Positions 1-6,968 of a stretch of DNA of 64,000 nt are shown here, piece by piece. How positions within the stretch are numbered: the first letter of the stretch is position 1; each line of letters opens with the position of its first letter. A program made the position numbers and the translations under genes. The DNA is taken from contig NZ_SEWG01000002.1 of assembly GCF_004168255.1 (NCBI RefSeq), positions 558,001-622,000 on the forward strand, given 5' to 3'. The notes below the pieces were generated by a model. The model was not told where the DNA came from. It searched no databases and saw only the letters and a list, made by a program, of their open reading frames with translations. Source of the DNA: Mucilaginibacter terrigena. Lineage in GTDB: Bacteria > Bacteroidota > Bacteroidia > Sphingobacteriales > Sphingobacteriaceae.

Positions 1-981
1 CAGGTCTTGCCGGTTTGCATCGCATACTGCAAAACTAAAACCTTCCTGTATGGCATATGCGCCATATTCACCTTTTTTGTTGATGGCCAAAAATCCCACC
101 TGGATATCTTTGGCAGTTTCGGGTTTCTTTTTGATGATGCGGTTAACGGCTTCTTTACAAGCGTCTTCGGGCGAGTAACCCTGGCGCATCAGTTCTACTA
201 CCAAAAAGCTGCCCACGTTGCGTATCACTTCTTCGCCCACACCGGTTGATGTAGCGCCGCCCACTTCGTTATCTACATAAAGCCCCGCTCCAATTATCGG
301 GCTATCGCCAACGCGGCCATGCAGTTTAAAGGCCATGCCGCTGGTGGTACAGGCGCCGCTGATATTGCCTTTAGCATCAAGCGCCAGCATACCAATGGTA
401 TCGTGGTTGTATTTACTGCCGGGGCGGTGCTGTTTGTTTTCGATATTCAATACCGGCGAGTATTTGGCTGTTTTAAGCCATTTCTTCCAGTCGCGGTATG
501 ATTCGGGTGTTAATAATTTTTCTTTTTTAAACCCCTGTTCAACCGCAAACTGGGTAGCGCCATCGCCAACCAGCATTACGTGCGGGGTTTTTTCCATTAC
601 CAGTCGTGCAACCGATATAGGGTGCGCAATGTTCTCCATAGCCGCTACCGACCCGCAATTGCCAAACTCGTCCATTATACAGGCATCCAGCGTAACGTGT
701 CCGTCGCGGTCCGGATAGCCGGCGCGGCCAACCGTATGGTTTTTCATATCCGCTTCAGGGATGCGTACACCGGCTTCAACGGCATCTAAAGCGCGGCCGC
801 CTTTAACGAGTGTTTTCCAGGCCTCCTGATTGGCTGCGATGCCAAAATCCCAGGTGGATATCACTATCGGGTATTTATTGGTAGCTTTATAAGCTAAAAC
901 TTTGGCAGGCGAGTACTTTGAAATAGCTGTTAACGAGGCGGTTACTGCTGTTAATTTAAGGAATTTGCGGCGGTTATACAT
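1..981 (-). CDS. Glycosylasparaginase-like Ntn hydrolase (partial, C-terminus beyond window)
   Basis: Likely N4-(beta-N-acetylglucosaminyl)-L-asparaginase or isoaspartyl peptidase, which cleaves the GlcNAc-Asn bond of N-glycopeptides. The visible 327 codons begin with MYNRRKFLKL, a twin-arginine (Tat) signal, so the protein is probably exported folded. The family hallmark HDTIG at residues 193-197 places the N-terminal nucleophile Thr at 195, where the precursor self-cleaves into two chains; the HGRVGDSPIIGAG substrate loop and a GGATSTGVGE stretch follow. The gene runs off the left edge without a stop. The start is the only ATG preceding the Tat motif. Family known; substrate inferred. It could join the GH92 locus at 42-53 kb in N-glycan breakdown. 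Confidence 0.85.
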   Translation of the reverse strand, partial: MYNRRKFLKLTAVTASLTAISKYSPAKVLAYKATNKYPIVISTWDFGIAANQEAWKTLVKGGRALDAVEAGVRIPEADMKNHTVGRAGYPDRDGHVTLDACIMDEFGNCGSVAAMENIAHPISVARLVMEKTPHVMLVGDGATQFAVEQGFKKEKLLTPESYRDWKKWLKTAKYSPVLNIENKQHRPGSKYNHDTIGMLALDAKGNISGACTTSGMAFKLHGRVGDSPIIGAGLYVDNEVGGATSTGVGEEVIRNVGSFLVVELMRQGYSPEDACKEAVNRIIKKKPETAKDIQVGFLAINKKGEYGAYAIQEGFSFAVCDANRQDL

Positions 982-1019
982 AAAGTTAAATATAATAATA
1001 GGGCATAAATTAGTGGTAT

Positions 1020-1037
1020 TGTATCAGCTTTGATACA
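1020..1037. promoter_or_regulatory. Perfect 7-4-7 dyad upstream of the glycosylasparaginase gene
   Basis: TGTATCA-GCTT-TGATACA, a perfect inverted repeat about 40 bases before the start at 981 and just before an interspersed repeat. Position and symmetry fit an operator for a dimeric regulator; which regulator is unknown. Confidence 0.35.
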
Positions 1038-1041
1038 TAAG

Positions 1042-1122
1042 GAGCCTCACCTAAATCCTCTCAAAAGGAGAGGACTTGAAAAGTGCTTCTGCTCCTCGCC
1101 TTCGGAGAGGGCCGGGCAGAGG
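1042..1122. repeat. REP-like inverted doublet, copy A
   Basis: Two head-to-head pyrimidine/purine hairpins: CCTCACCTAAATCCTCTC followed by AAAGGAGAGG, then CTCCTCGCCTTCGGAGAGG. It lies directly after the 3' end of the DUF2007 gene. Related doublets occur at 32914-32994 and 39573-39721. It resembles the CCCTCTCC-AAGGAGAGGG repeats scattered in many Bacteroidota genomes. Confidence 0.6.
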
Positions 1123-1127
1123 TTTCT

Positions 1128-1568
1128 TTACTCAAAATCCCTTTGGCAATTAAAACAATGCCAGGCCTTGCGTGCGTAAAAAGGCATAACCATTAAAAGC
1201 ATCGATATGATCATTACTAACCAGTTGGCCTTCTTTTCGGTTGCCGGCCCGTAATTTACATTACTGGACCCGCAGTAGGGGCAAATAACCGGTGAATGGG
1301 TTTCTTCGTCTATCTCAAAATGGTCCTGCTCGTGCAGGTCGCCGCTTTGGGCTAATATTTCGCGGCATCTTTCCAGATCGCGCGCAAATATTTTTAGTTT
1401 GATACCACCAATGGCATTATTTAAAATCGGGTTTACTACCAGCGTATTTTCATCGGCAATAAAACAGTGGATGCCATTATCTTCCAGCTTTGTGCGTATA
1501 ATATGCGCCAGCATTGGGTCGTAATAGTGTTCAAAGGTGATGATTTTATCTTCCGGTTGTTCTGCCAT
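1128..1568 (-). CDS. DUF2007-type protein with membrane-split zinc ribbon
   Basis: 146 aa. Residues 9-75 (ITFEHYYDPMLAHIIRTKLE... IKLKIFARDLERCREIL) match the DUF2007 putative signal-transducing fold, an alpha/beta domain common in Bacteroidota. The C-terminal part has CPYC (96-99) and CFNC (138-141), a four-cysteine zinc-ribbon pattern, but a hydrophobic helix (about 115-132) lies between the two cysteine pairs. Both pairs would have to sit on one side of the membrane, or the helix folds as a hairpin. Function unknown. It is divergent from the WYL regulator at 1620 with 51 bases between starts. Confidence 0.7.
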   Translation of the reverse strand: MAEQPEDKIITFEHYYDPMLAHIIRTKLEDNGIHCFIADENTLVVNPILNNAIGGIKLKIFARDLERCREILAQSGDLHEQDHFEIDEETHSPVICPYCGSSNVNYGPATEKKANWLVMIISMLLMVMPFYARKAWHCFNCQRDFE

Positions 1569-1619
1569 TTTTATATAACATTTATACTAAGGTACTTAGT
1601 TTTTGTTTATTTTGGGGCA

Positions 1620-2573
1620 ATGAACCGTATCGACCGTATATCTGCCATATTAATACAGCTGCAAACGCGCAGGGTTGTAAAAGCAAGCGATATTGCAGCA
1701 AGGTTTAACATAAGCCTGCGCACGGTTTACCGCGATGTGCGCTCGCTTGAGGAAGCAGGCGTACCTATAATTGGCGAAGCAGGAGTAGGATATTCACTGG
1801 TAGACGGTTACCGTTTGCCGCCCATTATGTTTACCCGCGAAGAAGCCACGGCATTTTTAACCGCCGAAAAATTTGTGGAGAAAATGACCGACGCATCTAC
1901 CGCCGCGCAGCACAGATCGGCCATGTATAAGATCCGCGCGATATTAAAAACATCCGAAAAGGACCTGCTGGAAAGCATGGACAGCAGTATAGAAGTGCTG
2001 AAAAGCCAGACACAGCGCCGGATAAATAATAACAACCATATCCAAACCATCCTTAATGGTATAGCCCATAAAAAGGTGCTTTGTATAGATTATATGGCCG
2101 GTTATACCCAAACCAAAACCAACCGGCATATCGAGCCTATAGGGATATTTTACCTGGATAGTTACTGGCACCTGCTGGCCTATTGCCGTATGCGCAACGA
2201 TTACCGCGATTTCAGGCTCGACAGGATCTTGAGCCTTACCGAAACTGATGAGATATTTGAAGGTAATCACCCCACGCTTAAGGATTACATCGCCCAAACC
2301 GCATCCGAGCATCAGTTGGAGACGGTTGTGATAAGGGTGGATAATGAGGTATCTAACTATATAAACGAGCAACGCTATTACCACGGATTTGTATCTGAAA
2401 AACAATTTGCCAAATACCGCGAAATGACCTTTCTGACCATATCTACCCAAGGGTTCGCCCGCTGGTTTATGATGTTTGGCGACCACGCCGAGGTACTGCA
2501 GCCGGCCGGTTTAAGGGATAAAATAACCGAAATAGCAGAGGGGATAGTGAGGCGAAATGGGGTGGAGGTGTAA
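1620..2573 (+). CDS. YafY-like transcriptional regulator (HTH-11 and WYL domains)
   Basis: 317 aa. The N-terminus is a DeoR/HTH-11 winged helix (MNRIDRISAILIQLQTRR; recognition region NISLRTVYRDVRSLEEAG, about 25-43). The centre and C-terminus carry a WYL ligand-binding domain (about 140-210: hydrophobic strand KVLCIDYMAGYTQTK, RHIEPIGIFYLDSYWHLLAYC) and a WCX-type extension. An in-frame extension of 51 codons upstream would overlap the divergent gene and has no domain, so the ATG at 1620 was chosen. WYL regulators sense nucleotides or small ligands; the target is unknown. The AHSA1 and GyrI-like proteins downstream on the same strand may be its regulon. Confidence 0.85.
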   Translation: MNRIDRISAILIQLQTRRVVKASDIAARFNISLRTVYRDVRSLEEAGVPIIGEAGVGYSLVDGYRLPPIMFTREEATAFLTAEKFVEKMTDASTAAQHRSAMYKIRAILKTSEKDLLESMDSSIEVLKSQTQRRINNNNHIQTILNGIAHKKVLCIDYMAGYTQTKTNRHIEPIGIFYLDSYWHLLAYCRMRNDYRDFRLDRILSLTETDEIFEGNHPTLKDYIAQTASEHQLETVVIRVDNEVSNYINEQRYYHGFVSEKQFAKYREMTFLTISTQGFARWFMMFGDHAEVLQPAGLRDKITEIAEGIVRRNGVEV

Positions 2574-2597
2574 ATAGCACATCTGCCTGTGTAAAAT

Positions 2598-2663
2598 TGT
2601 CAGTCTGAGCTTGTCGAAGACTTGTACGCTTTGATAATGGTTCGACAGGCTCACCATGATAAA
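2598..2663 (+). repeat. Interspersed repeat, copy 1 (GAGCTTGTCGAAGAC... GGTTCGACAGGCTCACC)
   Basis: An imperfect hairpin-forming repeat: TCTGAGCTTGTCGAAGAC pairs loosely with GGTTCGACAGGCTCACC. An inverted, diverged copy lies at 30085-30143. It is a familiar intergenic repeat type of Bacteroidota; no coding potential. Confidence 0.65.
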
Positions 2664-2756
2664 TATTTTTCTCCCTGCTGACATACCCTTGTCAAAACAC
2701 TCCCTTTCTTTGTGGCTAAGTTTTTGTATGAAGTACTTCAATAAATATCTAACATC

Positions 2757-3182
2757 ATGAGCAAGCTATCATTAAAAACAACTATCGACATGAAGGCCCC
2801 TGCCGCCGAAGTTTGGAAAGGCCTTACCGACCCCGAAATTGTTAAACAATATTTTTTTGGCACAAATGTACAGTCGGACTGGAAAACGGGCAGCCCGATA
2901 ACATTCGATGGCGAATGGGAAGGCAAATCCTATCAGGACAAGGGTACCATATTAGAAATAACGCCCGGCGAATACGTAAAATACAGCTATTGGAGCAGCA
3001 TGAGCGGCACTGAAGATAAACCCGAAAACTACAATAATGTAAGTTACCGCGTAACCGAAAAGGATGGCGGATCTACACTCGAAGTAACCCAGGATGGTAT
3101 TAAAGATGAGGCTTCGAAAGAACACTCTGAAAAAAACTGGCAAACGGTGTTTGGCGGTTTAAAAAAGATACTGGAGAAATAG
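2757..3182 (+). CDS. SRPBCC / AHSA1-type START-like domain protein
   Basis: 141 aa, one domain. The pattern LKTTIDMKAPAAEVWKGLTD, EIVKQYFFGTNVQSDWKTGS, and a C-terminal helix HSEKNWQTVFGGLKKIL is typical of the activator-of-Hsp90-ATPase-like SRPBCC family, a helix-grip fold with a hydrophobic ligand cavity. No signal peptide, so cytoplasmic. Ligand unknown. It precedes a GyrI-like ligand-binding protein by 38 bases in the same direction and follows a WYL regulator; together they look like a small-molecule response group. Confidence 0.8.
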   Translation: MSKLSLKTTIDMKAPAAEVWKGLTDPEIVKQYFFGTNVQSDWKTGSPITFDGEWEGKSYQDKGTILEITPGEYVKYSYWSSMSGTEDKPENYNNVSYRVTEKDGGSTLEVTQDGIKDEASKEHSEKNWQTVFGGLKKILEK

Positions 3183-3220
3183 CCGTCTTTTAACTTACAT
3201 TTATAAACAGTAATAACCAT

Positions 3221-3682
3221 ATGGATAACGAAATTATTAACCTGCCCATGTTTTATGTGGCGGGTTTAGCCGTACGAACGATCAATAAAGACGGGCAAGC
3301 CGGCCGGGATGTTGGCGGCCTGTGGCAAAAATTTACCGAAGGCAATATGGCCGAAAAGCTGGAGGAAAAAGAGGGCAACGAGGTGTATTGCGTTTATACC
3401 GATTACGAAAGCGATCATAACGATTACTACACCGCTATTTTAGGCTGCAAGGTAAGCTCAATAGAGTACCTGCCCGAAGGTTTTACAGGTAAAGCTATTC
3501 CCGCGGGTAAATACAAGGTGTTTACCCCCGTAGGGAAATTTCCCGAAAGTATCGGGGCTACCTGGCAGCATATCTGGCAATCGGACATCCAAAGAACCTA
3601 CACGGCTGATTTTGACCGCTATGAAATGACCGGTAAGGCTTTTGAGGACATTAAATCTAAGGTTTATGTAGCGGTATATTGA
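3221..3682 (+). CDS. GyrI-like / AraC effector-binding domain protein
   Basis: 153 aa, a stand-alone GyrI-like (SOUL/effector-binding) domain. Features: LPMFYVAGLAVRTINKDG at the start, the central VYCVYTDYESDHNDYYTAI strand with acidic and aromatic residues typical of cation- or drug-binding pockets, IPAGKYKVFTPVG, and the end WQHIWQS... FDRYEM... VYVAVY. Members bind or hydrolyse small hydrophobic compounds, or inhibit gyrase (SbmC); which applies here is unknown. Probably cotranscribed with the AHSA1 gene. Confidence 0.8.
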   Translation: MDNEIINLPMFYVAGLAVRTINKDGQAGRDVGGLWQKFTEGNMAEKLEEKEGNEVYCVYTDYESDHNDYYTAILGCKVSSIEYLPEGFTGKAIPAGKYKVFTPVGKFPESIGATWQHIWQSDIQRTYTADFDRYEMTGKAFEDIKSKVYVAVY

Positions 3683-3693
3683 TCGCCCCCTTT

Positions 3694-3720
3694 GTCATGC
3701 TGAACGTAGTGAAGCATCTA
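3694..3720 (+). repeat. Short interspersed hairpin repeat
   Basis: GTCATGCTGAACGTAGTGAAGCATC contains ATGCT and AGCAT arms. It sits between the converging GyrI-like gene and pyrC. Repeats of this form (GTCATGCTGAAC...) are frequent in Bacteroidota intergenic DNA. Confidence 0.5.
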
Positions 3721-3732
3721 TTCGCTGACAAT

Positions 3733-5067
3733 TTACCTGTCAAACGTCATTCTTTGTCCGCTTTGTCCGCTCATTAATTGCCCGTTTTCATATACCAAAT
3801 TACCCGATACAAGGGTGCTTATCACCTTAGCTTTAAATGTATTGCCTTCAAATGGCGACCAGCCGCATTTGTACAGAATGTTACCCTTATTTACCTGCCA
3901 CGGGCTGTTCAGGTTAACCAGTGCCAGGTCGGCCCAGTAGCCTTCGCGGATAAACCCGCGTTTTTCTATCTGGAATATGGTTGCCACATTGTGCGCCATT
4001 TTTTCGGCTATTTGCTCCAGCGTTATCTTGCCATGATGGTAAAGTTCCAGCATTGCAGGCAGGGCATGCTGTACCAATGGGCCGCCGCTTGGGGCCTGCA
4101 GGTAGGGTTGTGTCTTTTCTTCAAGGGTGTGCGGGGCATGGTCGGTGGCTATAACATCTATGCGCCCGTCCAGTACGGCTTTTAATATCTCGTCGCGGTC
4201 AGCTTCGGTTTTAACCGCAGGGTTCCATTTGATGAAGTTGCCTTTTGTTTCATAATCGGCATCGGTAAACCACAAGTGATGGATGCAGGCTTCGGCGGTT
4301 ATGCGCTTATCAGCCAGCGGGATCTCATTGCTGAACAAGTGCGTTTCTTTAGCTGTGGAGATATGCAATATATGCAGGCGGGTGTTGTGTTTTTTGGCCA
4401 GTTCTACCGCCATTGACGACGACAGGTAGCAGGCTTCTTCGCTGCGAATTTTGGGGTGCAGCCTTACGGGAATGTTATCGCCAAGCAATTGCCTGTAGTG
4501 CGCCAGGTTGCTTTTAATGGTTGCTTCGTCCTCGCAATGGGTGGCTATCAGCATGGGCGATTGGGCAAACAGGTTTTCGAGCGTATTAGGGTTATCTACC
4601 AGCATATTCCCGGTTGATGAGCCCATAAAAACCTTAATGCCGCAAACGTTTTTGGCATCGGTGCGCAAAACCTCGTCCAGGTTATCGTTTGATGCACCCA
4701 TAAAAAACGAGTAGTTAGCCGGCGAGTTTTGCGCTGCTATATCGTATTTATCCTGCAGTAACTGCTGGGTTAAAGCGTTGGGCACGGTGTTGGGCATCTC
4801 CATAAACGAGGTAATACCACCAGCAACCGCCCCGTGCGATTCGGTATAAATATTACCCTTATGCGTAAGTCCCGGCTCGCGAAAATGCACCTGGTCGTCA
4901 ATACAACCGGGTAAAAGGTGCAAGCCTTCGGCGTTTATTTCCTTATCGGCCTTAACATCAATGCTGCCCGCTATTTTTTCAATAAAGCCGTGTTTTATGA
5001 GCAGGTCGGCTTGTGTTTGTTTCCCTTCGTTTACAATGGTCGCGTTTTTAATAAGGATACTTGCCAT
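3733..5067 (-). CDS. pyrC: Dihydroorotase
   Basis: 444 aa, the length of class I dihydroorotases. Converts carbamoyl aspartate to dihydroorotate in pyrimidine synthesis, in the cytoplasm. Visible amidohydrolase features: metal-binding VHFREPG (HxR variant, about residues 61-67), GIKVFMGSSTGNM with a conserved lysine near 143, THCED (about 176), HILHIST (about 231) and ATDHAPHT (about 307), which holds the catalytic Asp. The HxH/HxR loop, Lys and ATDHAPH strongly support a catalytically competent enzyme; an allantoinase or hydantoinase is less likely. A -7-like box ends 5 bases before the ATG. Confidence 0.93.
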   Translation of the reverse strand: MASILIKNATIVNEGKQTQADLLIKHGFIEKIAGSIDVKADKEINAEGLHLLPGCIDDQVHFREPGLTHKGNIYTESHGAVAGGITSFMEMPNTVPNALTQQLLQDKYDIAAQNSPANYSFFMGASNDNLDEVLRTDAKNVCGIKVFMGSSTGNMLVDNPNTLENLFAQSPMLIATHCEDEATIKSNLAHYRQLLGDNIPVRLHPKIRSEEACYLSSSMAVELAKKHNTRLHILHISTAKETHLFSNEIPLADKRITAEACIHHLWFTDADYETKGNFIKWNPAVKTEADRDEILKAVLDGRIDVIATDHAPHTLEEKTQPYLQAPSGGPLVQHALPAMLELYHHGKITLEQIAEKMAHNVATIFQIEKRGFIREGYWADLALVNLNSPWQVNKGNILYKCGWSPFEGNTFKAKVISTLVSGNLVYENGQLMSGQSGQRMTFDR

Positions 5068-5072
5068 AGGGG

Positions 5073-5080
5073 TAAAGGTA
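5073..5080 (-). promoter_or_regulatory. -7-like promoter box of pyrC, 5 bases before ATG
   Basis: On the minus strand TACCTTTA, close to the Bacteroidota TAnnTTTG box, with only five bases to the ATG at 5067. Transcription would begin at or near the start codon. No clear -33 TTTG. Confidence 0.4.
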
Positions 5081-5145
5081 ATATTTTCGTTTTTATGTTA
5101 GCGTATATATCCTAATAGCATTAAAAATGTATTTAAAAGAAATTG

Positions 5146-5175
5146 TTGCAAACTTCATTATTTGATTTATCTTTA
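5146..5175 (+). promoter_or_regulatory. Bacteroidota-type promoter of the lipoprotein gene
   Basis: TTG, 19 bases, TATCTTTA: matches the TTTG / TAnnTTTG layout with one change in each box. Start codon lies 46 bases beyond, leaving a normal leader of about 40 nt. Confidence 0.5.
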
Positions 5176-5221
5176 TGTAATTTATCTGTTACAATTTTAA
5201 ACCTATGTAAATCTGCATCTT

Positions 5222-6028
5222 ATGAACGTTAAACACCTTATTTTACTCGTTATGATAACGGGTATAATGGCGGGCTGTAAAAAAGAAACAACCACCAAAC
5301 CAAAGCCGACCGACACCACCAAAACCGAAGTAAAGGTAAAAGATACCATTTACCTGGTAAGCAAGGTTACAACCAACTACCTGCTTACACCTTCGCCGTT
5401 AACTATTACCGACAGGTTCACCTATAACGATTCCCGGCAGCTGATAAGGCACAGCGTTCAATATAAAAACAACACCAGTGATTATGTAACAAATTACAAC
5501 CTGGTTTATACTGATGGTAAAGTTACTGAAGTAACCCGGACCGGCGGAAAAGTTTACAACTGGAATAAGATACAATATACCTATGTGGGAAGTGAAATTA
5601 AAGTGCTTTTGAAATACGCTGACAGTGACCAGAACGTTACCATAACCCTTGATGCCGACGGAAACCCTAAAAAATTAGAGGGTAACGGGCAATTTTACCT
5701 GTTTAAATACGATGTGGCCGGCAACATAAAAAACCGGAGCCAGTACGATAGTGCAAACCCTGCACATGCTAATATGACAATAGATTATACCTACGATAAA
5801 AAACATAGTCCGTTTTTGGCGCTGCGCAATAATACATATGCCATGTACAATATATTTGGTGATATAAATACCTTTATGAACAACCGCGTCACCAATAATG
5901 TGCTGGAAGTATACGCCCAGGAATATAACAAAGCGGGATACCCTACAAAAACAACCGTAGTGCACAGTTCGGTAGCGGTGCGGGTATTAAATTATGTTTA
6001 TACCAAAGTAATTGTAGATAAACCATAA
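5222..6028 (+). CDS. Lipoprotein with YD-repeat-like beta structure, function unknown
   Basis: 268 aa. The N-terminus MNVKHLILLVMITGIMAGCKK is a lipoprotein signal with Cys at 19. A Thr/Lys-rich linker (KPKPTDTTKTEVKVKDT) follows. The body is built of short strands such as FTYNDSRQLIRHSVQY, LVYTDGKVTEVTRT, QYTYVGSEIKVLLKYA, KLEGNGQFYLFKYDVAGNIKNRSQYD: the 'Y.. D G ... ' spacing resembles RHS/YD-like or DUF4595-type repeats of Bacteroidota lipoproteins. Probably on the outer-membrane or periplasmic face; no enzyme motif. Monocistronic, with its own promoter and terminator. Confidence 0.75.
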   Translation: MNVKHLILLVMITGIMAGCKKETTTKPKPTDTTKTEVKVKDTIYLVSKVTTNYLLTPSPLTITDRFTYNDSRQLIRHSVQYKNNTSDYVTNYNLVYTDGKVTEVTRTGGKVYNWNKIQYTYVGSEIKVLLKYADSDQNVTITLDADGNPKKLEGNGQFYLFKYDVAGNIKNRSQYDSANPAHANMTIDYTYDKKHSPFLALRNNTYAMYNIFGDINTFMNNRVTNNVLEVYAQEYNKAGYPTKTTVVHSSVAVRVLNYVYTKVIVDKP

Positions 6029-6055
6029 ACTAAACCTTAACTGATTAAAAAGAAA

Positions 6056-6087
6056 AGAGCGTTGATGTTTGTCAACGCTCTTTTTTT
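6056..6087 (+). terminator. Rho-independent terminator after the lipoprotein gene
   Basis: AGAGCGTTGA, six-base loop, TCAACGCTCT, then seven T. Perfect 10-bp stem. Confidence 0.85.
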
Positions 6088-6111
6088 ATGAATAATGGTT
6101 TAAGCACCGTG

Positions 6112-6750
6112 TTATTTGCCGCCGAAATAATAGTTAATACCGAAATTAAAGTTATTGTTTAGGCTCGCGTTTAAAAAGCTGCCGTGGCTTAAATAGTTAT
6201 ACTGGTAGCTTACATTGCCAAAGCCCATGTTTAAGCCAACCTTTGGCGTAGGGAAGAAAACCACGTTAGGGCCGGCGTAAGCGGCGAAGTGGCCGTCGGT
6301 AAAGTTATTGGCAATGTGCGACGAACTGATGCCCATTTGCGGATAAATGCCAAACTTCTCGGTTATCATGCAGTAGTAGCGCAGGTTAATAGCCAGGCCA
6401 ATAATATCGGTATGGTACTTACTGGTATAGCTGTAGTTTTTTGTAGGATCGGTGCTCGAATAAAAGTTTGATACCTCGGTGCCAGATACCCTTGAGTAGC
6501 CCGGCTGTATGCCAATAGCCCATTTATCGCTCAAAAAGAAACCAAACTCGGGGCTGATGTTAAAGCTTACAATGTCCTTATTAAAGTATTGGGTAACACC
6601 GGTATCAAAGTTATAATTTTGTACGGTGCCATCTTCATCATAACTAAAAGTGAAGGCGCCACCCAGGTATTTGTGGCCTTTGCCGGTTTGCGCGGAAGCC
6701 GCTGCTGAAACAAAAAGTACCGCGAATGTGATAAGTAAAAGTTTTTTCAT
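6112..6750 (-). CDS. Outer-membrane beta-barrel protein (porin-family, OMP_b-brl-like)
   Basis: 212 aa with a clear signal peptide MKKLLLITFAVLFVSAAASAQ. The mature part alternates strands of about 8-10 residues (HKYLGGAFTFSY, IVSFNISPEFGFFLSDKWAIGIQPGYS, LAINLRYYCMITEKFGIYPQMGIS, PKVGLNMGFGNVSYQYNY) and ends in FNFGINYYFGGK, an aromatic-rich terminal strand typical of eight-stranded outer-membrane barrels. Longer in-frame upstream sequence overlaps a low-complexity repeat and lacks a signal, so the ATG at 6750 was chosen. Function unknown; convergent with the preceding lipoprotein gene. Confidence 0.8.
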   Translation of the reverse strand: MKKLLLITFAVLFVSAAASAQTGKGHKYLGGAFTFSYDEDGTVQNYNFDTGVTQYFNKDIVSFNISPEFGFFLSDKWAIGIQPGYSRVSGTEVSNFYSSTDPTKNYSYTSKYHTDIIGLAINLRYYCMITEKFGIYPQMGISSSHIANNFTDGHFAAYAGPNVVFFPTPKVGLNMGFGNVSYQYNYLSHGSFLNASLNNNFNFGINYYFGGK

Positions 6751-6826
6751 GTGTTGTATTAATTGTGGGCGAAGATAACGTTTGGCACTTATACGCAGAA
6801 AATGTTTGGGTTGATACAGTTTGTTT

Positions 6827-6927
6827 GGACAAAAGATAAAGGACGAACGACAAAAGACCGAAATTTGTTGTTGTATGCCTGCCGAACCGTCTTCATCTTT
6901 TATCCTTCCGTCGTTCATCCTTTGTCC
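6827..6927. repeat. Inverted low-complexity repeat pair, GGACAAA type
   Basis: Left arm 6827-6858 is built from GGACAAA, AAAGGACGAACGAC and AAAAGA units; right arm 6894-6927 is approximately its reverse complement (CATCTTTTATCC, GTCGTTCATCC, TTTGTCC). It occupies the divergent promoter region of the barrel protein and the helicase. Similar in design, not in sequence, to pairs at 17646, 24536, 30178 and 54839. Confidence 0.55.
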
Positions 6928-6955
6928 ATAAATCCTTGCTCTAAATAGAAAACCT

Positions 6956-6963
6956 TATCTTTG
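6956..6963 (+). promoter_or_regulatory. -7 box of the helicase operon, 5 bases before ATG
   Basis: TATCTTTG, an exact TAnnTTTG match, with TTG 17 bases upstream (6937-6939 region). Only five bases separate it from the ATG at 6969, so the transcript may be leaderless or nearly so. Confidence 0.55.
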
Positions 6964-6968
6964 CGGCT

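Noticed and set aside
1467..1619. N-terminal extension of the WYL regulator
   Set aside because: It overlaps the divergent DUF2007 gene, reads as non-protein-like sequence, and the winged helix begins at the ATG at 1620.
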